Origin: Polycladomyces abyssicola
GTDB lineage: Bacteria; Bacillota; Bacilli; Thermoactinomycetales; JIR-001
Length of the DNA: 64,000 nucleotides
Assembly (NCBI RefSeq): GCF_018326425.1
Contig: NZ_AP024601.1
Coordinates: 1-64,000, forward strand
Direction: 5' to 3'
Positions 53,841-61,653 of the stretch are shown here, piece by piece. Made by a program: the position numbers and the translations under genes. Numbering within the stretch: the stretch's first letter is position 1; each line of letters opens with the position of its first letter. Under the pieces are notes generated by a model. It did not search any database. It saw nothing but the letters and a program-made list of their open reading frames with translations, and was not told the DNA's origin.

Positions 53841-55682
53841 ATGCAAGTGGTCGGCGTAACGACACAGCAGGAAGTGTACGTGGTATCGAGGGAACGTAAA
53901 TTTCGCATCAACGAGATTCTGGTGATCGAAGATCCGGCGCTGAACTACCCGCGCGGGGAAGTGGTGGAAACCCTTTCTTACAACCGTCTGATACCGATGG
54001 GTCTCGATCGTTCGCTGGTAGACACACAGGTCATCCGTTCGTTGGAACAGATCGGTTATGATATCGGTTCGGATGAGTTGAACCTGGCCAAATTACGTCT
54101 GTTTTCTGAGGCACCTCATCCGGTTCGGACCGGTTGTCCCGTACGGGAACCCCGGTTTGACGAGGTGCGCGGCTTGTTGGTGAAGACAACGCCGACAGAA
54201 GGGATGGTCTTGGGGGAGATCCGCGGAACGGAAGCGTTGGCGGATACGTTGGATGAGGATCTGAGGGATCAGGTACACATCGTTGAAGATGGGGTCATGC
54301 GACCGCAGGCGGGCGTCCCTTTTTTATTCGACATCCGTGCGATGCAGCAGTATCCGCATATCGGGATTTTCGGCGGGTCGGGTTCCGGGAAATCGTTCGG
54401 TTTGCGGGTGATGCTGGAAGAGCTGATGAAACTGGGAATTCCCACTGTGGTGTTCGATCCGCACTTTGAGATGGATTTCAGTGAGACGGTGCCGGAGTTG
54501 GCAAAATATGCTCCGGATTTCACTAATCGCTGGGTGGCCGTACAGATCGGACAGCATGTGGGGATTGATTTTTCCTCATTGTCCACCCGGGATTTGCAGG
54601 GATTGCTCGGTGCCGCCGGCGGAAGTGTGACGGAATCGATGGTGAATGTGGTGCAGATGTTGCACAAGAAAAAGGATTCGTTCCGCACGTTCAGCGACCG
54701 GTTGAACAATGTGGCTCAGGCTTTGGAAGAAGGCAAACAGGGGCTGGAGCGTCGGTTGCACGGCGGAGACATCGATCCGGTAGAGGCGGAGAAGCTCAAG
54801 GATTTGCTGACATTGTATCAACAATACAACAGCTTGCCGCTCGCGTCGCTCAAAGGGGTTCAATGGCGGCTTAACCGGCTGGAAAAGGCGGGATTGTTCC
54901 AGCAGGACATCCGGCCGATCGAGCGGGCGTTGGAACAGGGAAGGTTGGTGGTGGTACAGGGTTCGGCCTGGTTGTTGCAGGTGTTTGCCACCTATGTGAT
55001 CGGCGCGTTGTACCGTAAAAGGCGGGAGTACAAAGATGCCCGGATGAACGGGGAGAACGGTCGGTTTTTTCCGCCGTTTCTCATCGTAACGGACGAAGCA
55101 CACAATTTCGCCCCCAAAGGGGTGGACTCACCGGCCAAGGCGATTTTAAAGGAGATCGCCCAGGAAGGTCGGAAATACGGCGTTTTCCTCGTGTTTGCCA
55201 CCCAACGTCCCACCCTCTTGGATGAGACGATCACGGCTCAGTTGAACACCAAGTTTGTCTTCCGTACCGTGCGTGGCACCGACATCGCCACGTTGCGGGA
55301 AGAGACCGACTTGACACCGGAGGAGGGGAAGCGGTTGCCGTACTTGCGCTCCGGCGATACGTTCGTTTCCTCCGCTGTATTCGGCCGTACCGTGTTCATG
55401 CGGGTGCGGGCGGCCTATACCCGGAGTCCGCATGTCACCAATCCGTTTGAAGAATTGCAGTCGATCCGACAGGAACAGGACGAAAATGTGCTGAACGTGT
55501 TGCTGTCACGGTTACCGCTGTTTGACACCGACCTGCTGGATGCGGTCACACATGTGAACCGGGAATGCGGCCTGACATGGGACGTGCCACGGTTGAAGCA
55601 AGAGCTGGACCGGTTGGCGGCTGAAGGGCGTATTGCGAAAAAGGAGTCCCCGTTCGTCACGCGCTATGATGCTGTGCGTTAA
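53841..55682 (+). CDS. herA: HerA-like hexameric ATPase/translocase
   Basis: HerA is an FtsK/VirB4-like hexameric DNA translocase that drives NurA. The 613-residue protein has an N-terminal HAS-barrel-like region, Walker A GGSGSGKS near residues 176-183, Walker B in FLIVTDEAHNF, an arginine-bearing FATQRPTLLDETI, and a C-terminal part from about 560 with a winged-helix look (LTWDVPRLKQELDRLAAEGRIAKKE). ATG 53841 is 6 bases after GGGGAGGA; ATG 53835 is too close. The order nurA-herA on one transcript strongly implies one complex. Confidence 0.9.
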   Translation: MQVVGVTTQQEVYVVSRERKFRINEILVIEDPALNYPRGEVVETLSYNRLIPMGLDRSLVDTQVIRSLEQIGYDIGSDELNLAKLRLFSEAPHPVRTGCPVREPRFDEVRGLLVKTTPTEGMVLGEIRGTEALADTLDEDLRDQVHIVEDGVMRPQAGVPFLFDIRAMQQYPHIGIFGGSGSGKSFGLRVMLEELMKLGIPTVVFDPHFEMDFSETVPELAKYAPDFTNRWVAVQIGQHVGIDFSSLSTRDLQGLLGAAGGSVTESMVNVVQMLHKKKDSFRTFSDRLNNVAQALEEGKQGLERRLHGGDIDPVEAEKLKDLLTLYQQYNSLPLASLKGVQWRLNRLEKAGLFQQDIRPIERALEQGRLVVVQGSAWLLQVFATYVIGALYRKRREYKDARMNGENGRFFPPFLIVTDEAHNFAPKGVDSPAKAILKEIAQEGRKYGVFLVFATQRPTLLDETITAQLNTKFVFRTVRGTDIATLREETDLTPEEGKRLPYLRSGDTFVSSAVFGRTVFMRVRAAYTRSPHVTNPFEELQSIRQEQDENVLNVLLSRLPLFDTDLLDAVTHVNRECGLTWDVPRLKQELDRLAAEGRIAKKESPFVTRYDAVR

Positions 55683-55795
55683 AAAGAGACGCCGGCCGGG
55701 ATTGATCAGAGCGACCTTTGAGCGCAGCGATTCAGGAGCGAGAGGGATAATGGCACGCCTGAAATCGCGATGGCACAACCCTTTGTCAACAGTCT

Positions 55796-55827
55796 CACAG
55801 ACCGAAAATCACGGTCTGTGTTTTTTT
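55796..55827 (+). terminator. Terminator of nurA-herA
   Basis: CACAGACCG (55796-55804) pairs with CGGTCTGTG (55812-55820), followed by TTTTTTT. Confidence 0.9.
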
Positions 55828-55859
55828 CTCCGTTTTTCGTACAAGCTTTTCCAGCTCGG

Positions 55860-55925
55860 TTGACCTTCGTTTTTACCCGTCATATAATAAAACCGACGAT
55901 GAAATTGATAACTGTTATCATTATC
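55860..55925 (+). promoter_or_regulatory. Promoter with Fur box for the FTR1 gene
   Basis: TTGACC (55860-55865) and TATAAT (55883-55888) are exactly 17 bases apart. GATAACTGTTATCATTATC at 55907-55925 matches the 19-base Fur consensus at 15 positions and sits just after the predicted transcription start near 55895. Iron-replete Fur should repress this promoter. Confidence 0.85.
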
Positions 55926-55966
55926 ATAGATGACCGCACGGAAACAGGCAGAGGGGAGTGGACACA

Positions 55967-56983
55967 TTGGCCGGGTCTCTGGACGTACAGGCGTTCTTGA
56001 TTACTTTTCGCGAAGTATTGGAAGCGTTGTTGATTGTGGGATTGATCACTTCCTACCTGAAACGGGTCGGAGCGAGCCACTTCAACAAATGGGTGTGGAC
56101 GGGAGCAGGAGCCGCCGTGGTGGCCAGTTTTTTCGTTGCACTCTTATTCCAAGTGGTACTGACCGGTTTTCAAGTGATGGGAAGCGAAATCTATCTGAAG
56201 ATTACCATTATGCTGATCTCGTCCGTCCTGTTAACACAAATGGTGTTGTGGATGGCGGACCAGAGCAAAGGGATCAAGGGACGCCTGGAGAGCAAGCTGA
56301 GTGATATCCTTACCACCGGTAGCGTGATCGGCATGATCATTCACGCGTTTTTGGTGGTCGTGCGCGAAGGCGTGGAAACCGTCTTTTTCTTCGCCGGCAT
56401 CTCGGGCGGCCAGATTGATAAAGCCATTACGAGCTGGGGAGCGCTGTTTGGCGTGGCGGTCGCCGGTGTGGTTTCCTACCTGTTTTTCCGTGGGGCGATG
56501 CGGTTTTCTCTGCAGACATTTTTCCGTGTGACGGGTGCGATGATCGTATTGATCGCTGCCGGACTTTTGGTGCAGGCGATCGGCATGATGCAGGATATCG
56601 GTCTGATGAAAAGTGCGATGCCGCACGTTTACAATCTCGATTGGTTGATGCCGGAACATCCGGTGGATGAGGCTCATTATGTCCGGGAGCACGGCACGCA
56701 TCCGTTGATCAGCGGCAATGTCGGGATTTTCTTCAAAACACTGCTCGGTTACAGCCACAGCCCGTCGATCGAGCAAATTCTTGCCTATCTCGGTTATTTT
56801 GCCGTCGTATTCAGCTGGGTTCGGTTCAAACGCCGTGTCGTTGCACCGTCAGCCACAATTCGTACCGAACAGACGGTTGCCGTTCGCAAAAATGGGGATG
56901 TGAGCCATGCTTCCGATTCAACTGAAGCGTCCCGGCAATATGGACAGTCTGCGGCTGTCGTGAGAAGGGCAAACTGGGGTTAG
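55967..56983 (+). CDS. FTR1-family iron permease
   Basis: This 338-residue membrane protein belongs to the FTR1/EfeU high-affinity iron permeases. Two REGLE-type iron-transit motifs are seen: FREVLEALLIVG near residues 12-23 and VREGVETVFFF near 130-140. About seven hydrophobic segments are visible, and an extra loop VYNLDWLMPEHPVDEAHYVREHG lies outside the membrane. TTG 55967 is 9 bases after AGGGGAG; GTG 55958 would touch that site. A Fur box overlaps the transcript start. The next genes encode exported helical proteins likely to supply iron or electrons. Confidence 0.92.
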   Translation: MAGSLDVQAFLITFREVLEALLIVGLITSYLKRVGASHFNKWVWTGAGAAVVASFFVALLFQVVLTGFQVMGSEIYLKITIMLISSVLLTQMVLWMADQSKGIKGRLESKLSDILTTGSVIGMIIHAFLVVVREGVETVFFFAGISGGQIDKAITSWGALFGVAVAGVVSYLFFRGAMRFSLQTFFRVTGAMIVLIAAGLLVQAIGMMQDIGLMKSAMPHVYNLDWLMPEHPVDEAHYVREHGTHPLISGNVGIFFKTLLGYSHSPSIEQILAYLGYFAVVFSWVRFKRRVVAPSATIRTEQTVAVRKNGDVSHASDSTEASRQYGQSAAVVRRANWG

Positions 56984-57007
56984 GCATACCTGGTAATTCC
57001 ATAAGGG

Positions 57008-57162
57008 GCGGCATCATTTTCCCAGGCGCTAGTGGAGCGAGCCGGGTAAGTGATGCGCGTGATATTGATCACACACGTCTTGGGTGGTTCTGCAGCCGAG
57101 ATAGGCGGGAGAGCTACCCAGGACAATCCGATAGATCGGACACTCCTTGGGGAGGAAAGACA
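57008..57162 (+). promoter_or_regulatory. Structured leader between FTR1 and the next gene
   Basis: A 179-base gap folds extensively. CATCATTTTCCC (57012-57023) pairs with GGGTAAGTGATG (57044-57055), with inner GGC/GCC and GCT/AGC stems. GTGAT (57059-57063) pairs with ATCAC (57068-57072). TGGGT (57081-57085) pairs with ACCCA (57116-57120), enclosing GCC/GGC. TCCGAT (57127-57132) pairs with ATCGGA (57135-57140). Finally CTCC (57143-57146) can pair with GGAG (57151-57154), inside the ribosome site of the gene at 57163. This looks like a riboswitch-like leader; no known class was matched with confidence. Confidence 0.45.
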
Positions 57163-57939
57163 ATGCGAAAGTGGTTGGTTATGTTAATGGCTCTGCTCGT
57201 GATTTGGGGAATGCAAACCTCCACGGCATGGGCCTATTCGTACGGAAAACCGGATGAGGATCCAGTAGCGGACGCGTATCAAAAAGCATACGTCGCCTTG
57301 AACAAGAAACCGGCTGATTTTGCGACTGCTGAACGGGAGTTCAAGCAAGTGCGCGCTGAAATGGCCGAGCACGCGGAGATCGGACCGCAACTGACAAAGG
57401 CGATTGAACAAAACTTGCAAGTAAAAAAAGCCGATCAGGCATTGTTTTATTGGCGGCAGGCGTTGGTTCGCAATATCCAGCGCCGGTTGGACAACCTGTC
57501 GCAGGATTTCAACGACTACTCCAAAGCCAAGGTGTTGCTGGCCAAAGCGTACGGGACGTTTAAAGTGCTGAACACCTTGCATCTGAAACAGGACAATCCG
57601 TCATTGTCCACCAAACTGGACGGGGAATTCCAAAAGGCGCTGAATGCGCTCGGCAATCCGGGATTGTTCGGCGTGGGCAAAAAGCCGGCCGATCGGAAAC
57701 AATTTGAGGCGTCCAAAAAAATCATTCTCTCTGAATTGGAAAAGCAGTATATCCCCACCGGTGAAAAAGTGGCCAGCGGCGGAAAGGGGCATATCGGAAA
57801 AGGTCCCTCTGAGGAAACGCTGGAGGATGGGGAAGAATCTCCGCTTGAAAAATGGGGGCCGTTAACGGCAATCGTCATCGTGGTCGTGGGGGCTGTTGCA
57901 CTGTTTACATGGTTGGGACGCCGGAAACGGCATTCATGA
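57163..57939 (+). CDS. Exported membrane-anchored helical protein, FTR1-associated
   Basis: This 258-residue protein has a signal peptide (LVMLMALLVIWGMQTSTAWA), a mostly helical charged domain from about 30 to 190 with EFKQVRAEMAEHAEIGP and QRRLDNLSQDFNDYSKAKVLLAKAYGTF, a low-complexity linker, and a C-terminal membrane segment (AIVIVVVGAVALFTWL) followed by RRKRHS. It thus displays a helical domain on the outer surface. I do not recognise a named family; FTR1 systems often have helical periplasmic partners or N-terminal helical extensions, so iron delivery is inferred. ATG 57163 follows GGGGAGGA. The next gene overlaps by 4 bases. Confidence 0.8.
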   Translation: MRKWLVMLMALLVIWGMQTSTAWAYSYGKPDEDPVADAYQKAYVALNKKPADFATAEREFKQVRAEMAEHAEIGPQLTKAIEQNLQVKKADQALFYWRQALVRNIQRRLDNLSQDFNDYSKAKVLLAKAYGTFKVLNTLHLKQDNPSLSTKLDGEFQKALNALGNPGLFGVGKKPADRKQFEASKKIILSELEKQYIPTGEKVASGGKGHIGKGPSEETLEDGEESPLEKWGPLTAIVIVVVGAVALFTWLGRRKRHS

Positions 57940-59486
57940 GGTCGTGGATAAAGGCTGCGGGGCTGGTGTTGGCCGCCATGCTGGTACGTCTGTCTTGGAC
58001 AACCGCATGGCCGGAAAGCTGGGATGCCGTTGATTTTGCACTGGCTCTGCGGCGTTATGATCTCTTTGCGATGCAGCCCCATTTTCCGGGATACCCGTTT
58101 TTTATCTTGGCGGGGCATTTTTTTCTGCCCCTCATTGAGAATGAATATCTTTCCTTATCTTGGGTCAGTGCCGTTTCAGGCGGGATCGGTGTCGGTCTTT
58201 TCTACGGGGTGGCACGCCGTTTTTTACCGGAGAAGTGGGCGTTTTGGGGGGGCGTTTGGCTGGCTGTTCACCCGATGACGTGGCTGGCATCGGAACAGCC
58301 GATGTCGGACGCGATGGGATTGGCGACGGCTTTATTGCTCTGGTGGACGGTCAGTTTCAGCTTGCGTTGGCCGGACGGAGACCAACGGCATGGATGGGTG
58401 TTGGTTTCCGGGGCAGTTGTGGTGGCGGTGCTGTTGGGGGTTCGACTTTCCTATTGGCCCCTTGCTGCCGTATTACTTTACCCGGCAATCCGTTTGCTTG
58501 TTGTCAAGGGTAAGTGGCAGCTTAGCGCCGAACGGGTGCGTTACCTCATTTTGGCCGCTGGTTTGGGGATTGGCTTGACCGGTGCCTGGATACTGGCAGT
58601 CAGCAACAGTGAAGGAAGCGTGATGCGGTTTTTTCGGCTGGGTGCCGCCTTTACCGAAGGTCATTTCACGCAATGGGGAGATACCGCTTTCACCGGGGCG
58701 CCGTCATGGGCTGATCGGATGGTTGAGTTTTTCCGAAGGCAAATTTGGGTCGCAGCCATGGGCGGCTGGTATCCGACGGCGCCCACCTGGCAATGGGTAA
58801 CCGGGCTGGCCGTGGCGACGGCACTGTTGGCTGCCGTAACCTTCGAGCGGCGATGGGGTGATCATCGCGTCCGGTTGGTAGCCTTGTGGATGTTCCCTTA
58901 TGGATTGTGGTTGTTTTTCGGGCAAAATGTGGAGAAATGGCGTCATATACTGCCCCTGATCCCGGCCATGATTCTGGCGGCGATGTGGGGAATCCGCCGG
59001 CTGGCCGAGCGCAGGAGATTGGCCGCATACGGATTGCTGGCGTTGATACTCACCTTGCACACAGTCCAAGGTGCATCTCTTGTCCGTATTCATCACGAGG
59101 ACAAGCCGGCGGTAGTAGAGATGGCTGATTACGTCAAAAACCATTATGATCCGGATCGTGTGGTATTGATCACGTGGGAAGAGGAACGGGTGTTGTATGC
59201 ACGCGATTCGCGGTATGAGACAATCCTTTTGCACAGTTGGCCGGTCTTTACGGGGGCATTGACACCTTATCGTCACGGGGAAAAACACGTGCTGATCACC
59301 GGAGCGGTCGTGGACGGATTTGGTCCCCGCAAAGAGTTGCTTCGCCCATACCTGCGGGAAGTGGCCCGTTTTGAGAGTCACCCGCTGATCGATCCGGTTT
59401 ATCATACCATTCGACTGTATGAAATTGACGTGAAAAGATTTTTCAAGGAAACGGTTGACGGGGTGCAAGGAGGAAGAGCATCATGA
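57936..59486 (+). CDS. Membrane glycosyltransferase, GT39/PMT-like
   Basis: This 516-residue protein has about ten hydrophobic segments and the N-terminal loop ESWDAVDFALALRRYDLFAMQPHFPGYP, resembling lipid-linked-sugar glycosyltransferases of the PMT/ArnT superfamily, where an acidic residue after the first segment is catalytic. It would use a polyprenyl-phosphate sugar at the outer face. ATG 57936 overlaps the previous stop (ATGA), and its own stop overlaps the next start, so the three genes are co-translated. Why a glycosyltransferase sits between two exported iron-cluster proteins is unknown; glycosylation of those proteins is one idea. Confidence 0.75.
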   Translation: MRSWIKAAGLVLAAMLVRLSWTTAWPESWDAVDFALALRRYDLFAMQPHFPGYPFFILAGHFFLPLIENEYLSLSWVSAVSGGIGVGLFYGVARRFLPEKWAFWGGVWLAVHPMTWLASEQPMSDAMGLATALLLWWTVSFSLRWPDGDQRHGWVLVSGAVVVAVLLGVRLSYWPLAAVLLYPAIRLLVVKGKWQLSAERVRYLILAAGLGIGLTGAWILAVSNSEGSVMRFFRLGAAFTEGHFTQWGDTAFTGAPSWADRMVEFFRRQIWVAAMGGWYPTAPTWQWVTGLAVATALLAAVTFERRWGDHRVRLVALWMFPYGLWLFFGQNVEKWRHILPLIPAMILAAMWGIRRLAERRRLAAYGLLALILTLHTVQGASLVRIHHEDKPAVVEMADYVKNHYDPDRVVLITWEEERVLYARDSRYETILLHSWPVFTGALTPYRHGEKHVLITGAVVDGFGPRKELLRPYLREVARFESHPLIDPVYHTIRLYEIDVKRFFKETVDGVQGGRAS

Positions 59487-60628
59487 TCAAAAAAATAGCG
59501 CTGGTGACGGTGGCGGCGTTGTTGCTGACCGCTTGTCAAATGAACCAGGATCAAGCGAAAAATCAACCGGACAAGCAGCATCCGGGAACGAAAACGGAAT
59601 CCCCTGCTTACAAAGAGATCGATGCGGCTAAAGAAGTGAATGCCTATCATGAAATCGAGGAGCTGCTGGAAAAAGAACAGCCCCAATGGCCTCAAGTGCG
59701 CCAAGTGTACGAAGGGAAGCTGCGTTCGATCGTCCAGGGCCGCTCTCCTGAAGCGGATCAGCTGATCGACGCGTATCTGAACGCGGGTCAATCGGGGCAG
59801 GCTAAAGTCAAGGAAGTGGAGGAAGTCGTCCTTAAAACCCTACAACGCAGTGCCTATGAAGGCATCAAAACGATTTTGAAAGAAAAAATCCCTGCGCAGA
59901 TGGCACATCACGATCAGGCCACCCAACTGCTGGAACAAGCGAAAGCCCTGTATGAGGGAGTGCTCAAGGAGACAGCGGAAAAGCGGGATGGCAACATGGG
60001 TACCATCACCGCGAGCGAGATCGATACGGCGTTCGCGGAAGCGAAAAAAGCGTTGCATGCCGGTGACAAGCTGGGCTATGCTTTGCAAAAGCAGGCGATC
60101 GATAAGACCTTGATCCGTGTGTTCTATCTGTCCACGCTGCACGATGCGGAAGAAGTCGTCACAGCGATCAAGGAAGAACCGGAGGAAGTAAAGGCGGAAC
60201 AATTGGAGGGGTTTGCCTTTTTCCAAGCGATCAAAAAATCCTTGTCTGAAAAGGCCCCGGAACAGGTGAAACAGATCGAAGCACAATTGGCACCCAATGC
60301 CGATCCGAAAAAAGTAGACCCCCAAGCGATCCGTCAGGCGTTTGTAAAAGCATTCTCGGCCAAAGCACAAGGCTATATGGACAAAGTGTTGGGTGAAAGC
60401 TGGAATGATCGCCATGAGGCGGCAGAGGATGCGTTTGAAGGAAACCTGTTCATAAAAGCGATCGAGCTGGATCTGGAAAAAGCGCTCGGCCAAGCGGAAA
60501 AAGAGAAAGTGATGCAGGCCGCAACCCAATTTTTTGCCGCTGCGAAGTCCGGAGACAAGGCCCAGGCGGAACGGCAAGCCGGTCTGATCCGTGCAGCATT
60601 GAAAAAAGCAGAAACCTATCATGGATGA
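59483..60628 (+). CDS. Helical lipoprotein, FTR1-cluster
   Basis: This 381-residue protein has a lipoprotein signal with lipobox LTAC (Cys near 18) and is almost wholly helical and charged. Two halves look related: VYEGKLRSIVQG...LIDAYLNAG...EVVLKTLQRSAYEGI and FFQAIKKSLSEKAPEQV...AIRQAFVKAFSAKAQGYMDKV share the same pattern of a helix pair ending in an aromatic-rich helix. No catalytic motif is seen. It is the last of three coupled genes after FTR1 and may be an extracytoplasmic iron-binding or scaffold protein. Its start overlaps the previous stop (ATGA). Confidence 0.75.
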   Translation: MIKKIALVTVAALLLTACQMNQDQAKNQPDKQHPGTKTESPAYKEIDAAKEVNAYHEIEELLEKEQPQWPQVRQVYEGKLRSIVQGRSPEADQLIDAYLNAGQSGQAKVKEVEEVVLKTLQRSAYEGIKTILKEKIPAQMAHHDQATQLLEQAKALYEGVLKETAEKRDGNMGTITASEIDTAFAEAKKALHAGDKLGYALQKQAIDKTLIRVFYLSTLHDAEEVVTAIKEEPEEVKAEQLEGFAFFQAIKKSLSEKAPEQVKQIEAQLAPNADPKKVDPQAIRQAFVKAFSAKAQGYMDKVLGESWNDRHEAAEDAFEGNLFIKAIELDLEKALGQAEKEKVMQAATQFFAAAKSGDKAQAERQAGLIRAALKKAETYHG

Positions 60629-60690
60629 GAAACGAAACGGAGCGGAGGCGAAGCGGCTTCCGCCCTTTTTGATGGATCGGGGTGTCAAAA

Positions 60691-61653
60691 ATGAAGGTAT
60701 TGGTGACGGGCGGTGCCGGTTTTATCGGTGCCGCGTTATGTGCCCGGCTGTTATCCCAAGATGAAACGGAAGCGATTTGCGCGGTGGACAATCTGGACGC
60801 GTACTACGATCCGGCCATCAAACGCAAACGGTTGGAGGGACTGATGACTGATCCGCGTTTTTCCTGGGTACGCGCCGACATTCGGGATCGGGAAGCGATG
60901 CAGGACGTCATGAAACGTCAGGCATGGGATGCTGTCGTTCATTTGGCGGCGATCCCCGGTGTCCGCCCGTCATTGGAGAACCCGGCCCTTTATGCCGATG
61001 TGGACGTGACGGGGACGGTCACCGTTCTGCAGGAGGCGGCTCGAGTCAACGTTCGACGGTTTGTTTTTGCCTCCTCTTCTTCCGTGTACGGAGAGCAACC
61101 GTTTCGTCCTTTGAAAGAAGAAGACATACGCGAAACACCCGAATCCCCTTATGCAGCTGCCAAATGGGCCGGCGAAGCGTTTGCCCGCACCTTTCAGCGG
61201 CTGTACGGGATGGCCGTGACCTCGCTCCGCTTTTTTACCGTCTACGGTCCGTCCCAACGGCCCGACATGGCGATTCACCGATTTGCCACATTGCTGGCTG
61301 CGGGAGAACCCTTGCCGGTGTATCAGCCGGACTCGTGCCGGGATTACACGTACATCGACGATGTGGTGGACGGGGTGATCCGGTCGCTTACATCCCCGTC
61401 AGAGGAAACATACCGGGTGTACAATATCGGCTCGGGCCGCCCGATCCGGTTGATGGAGATGGTGGAAACGCTGGGACGTACGATGGGCGTAGTGCCAAAA
61501 ATTCGCATGTTGGGCGCGCAGACCGGGGACGTCTCCCATACATGGGCGGATATTTCCCGGGCAAAACGGGAGTTGGGGTATGAGCCGTCCGTTTCGTTTG
61601 AGGAGGGAATCCGCCGTTTCGTCGACTGGTTCCGAAAGGAGGAACGCGTGTGA
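60691..61653 (+). CDS. NAD-dependent nucleotide-sugar epimerase
   Basis: This 320-residue extended short-chain dehydrogenase has the NAD motif VTGGAGFIG near residues 4-12, DNLDAYYDP typical of UDP-glucuronate or UDP-glucose 4-epimerases, SSSSVYG, and the catalytic YAAAK (Tyr near 149). It likely makes a nucleotide sugar, for example UDP-galacturonate, for the neighbouring glycosyltransferases. ATG 60691 follows a GGATCGGGG site; GTG 60682 lies within it. The next gene overlaps by 4 bases. Confidence 0.9.
   Translation: MKVLVTGGAGFIGAALCARLLSQDETEAICAVDNLDAYYDPAIKRKRLEGLMTDPRFSWVRADIRDREAMQDVMKRQAWDAVVHLAAIPGVRPSLENPALYADVDVTGTVTVLQEAARVNVRRFVFASSSSVYGEQPFRPLKEEDIRETPESPYAAAKWAGEAFARTFQRLYGMAVTSLRFFTVYGPSQRPDMAIHRFATLLAAGEPLPVYQPDSCRDYTYIDDVVDGVIRSLTSPSEETYRVYNIGSGRPIRLMEMVETLGRTMGVVPKIRMLGAQTGDVSHTWADISRAKRELGYEPSVSFEEGIRRFVDWFRKEERV

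Noticed and set aside
57008-57162. Calling the FTR1-cluster leader a NiCo, fluoride or c-di-GMP riboswitch
   Set aside because: Only scattered conserved-looking words were found; the full consensus of any of these classes could not be matched by eye.
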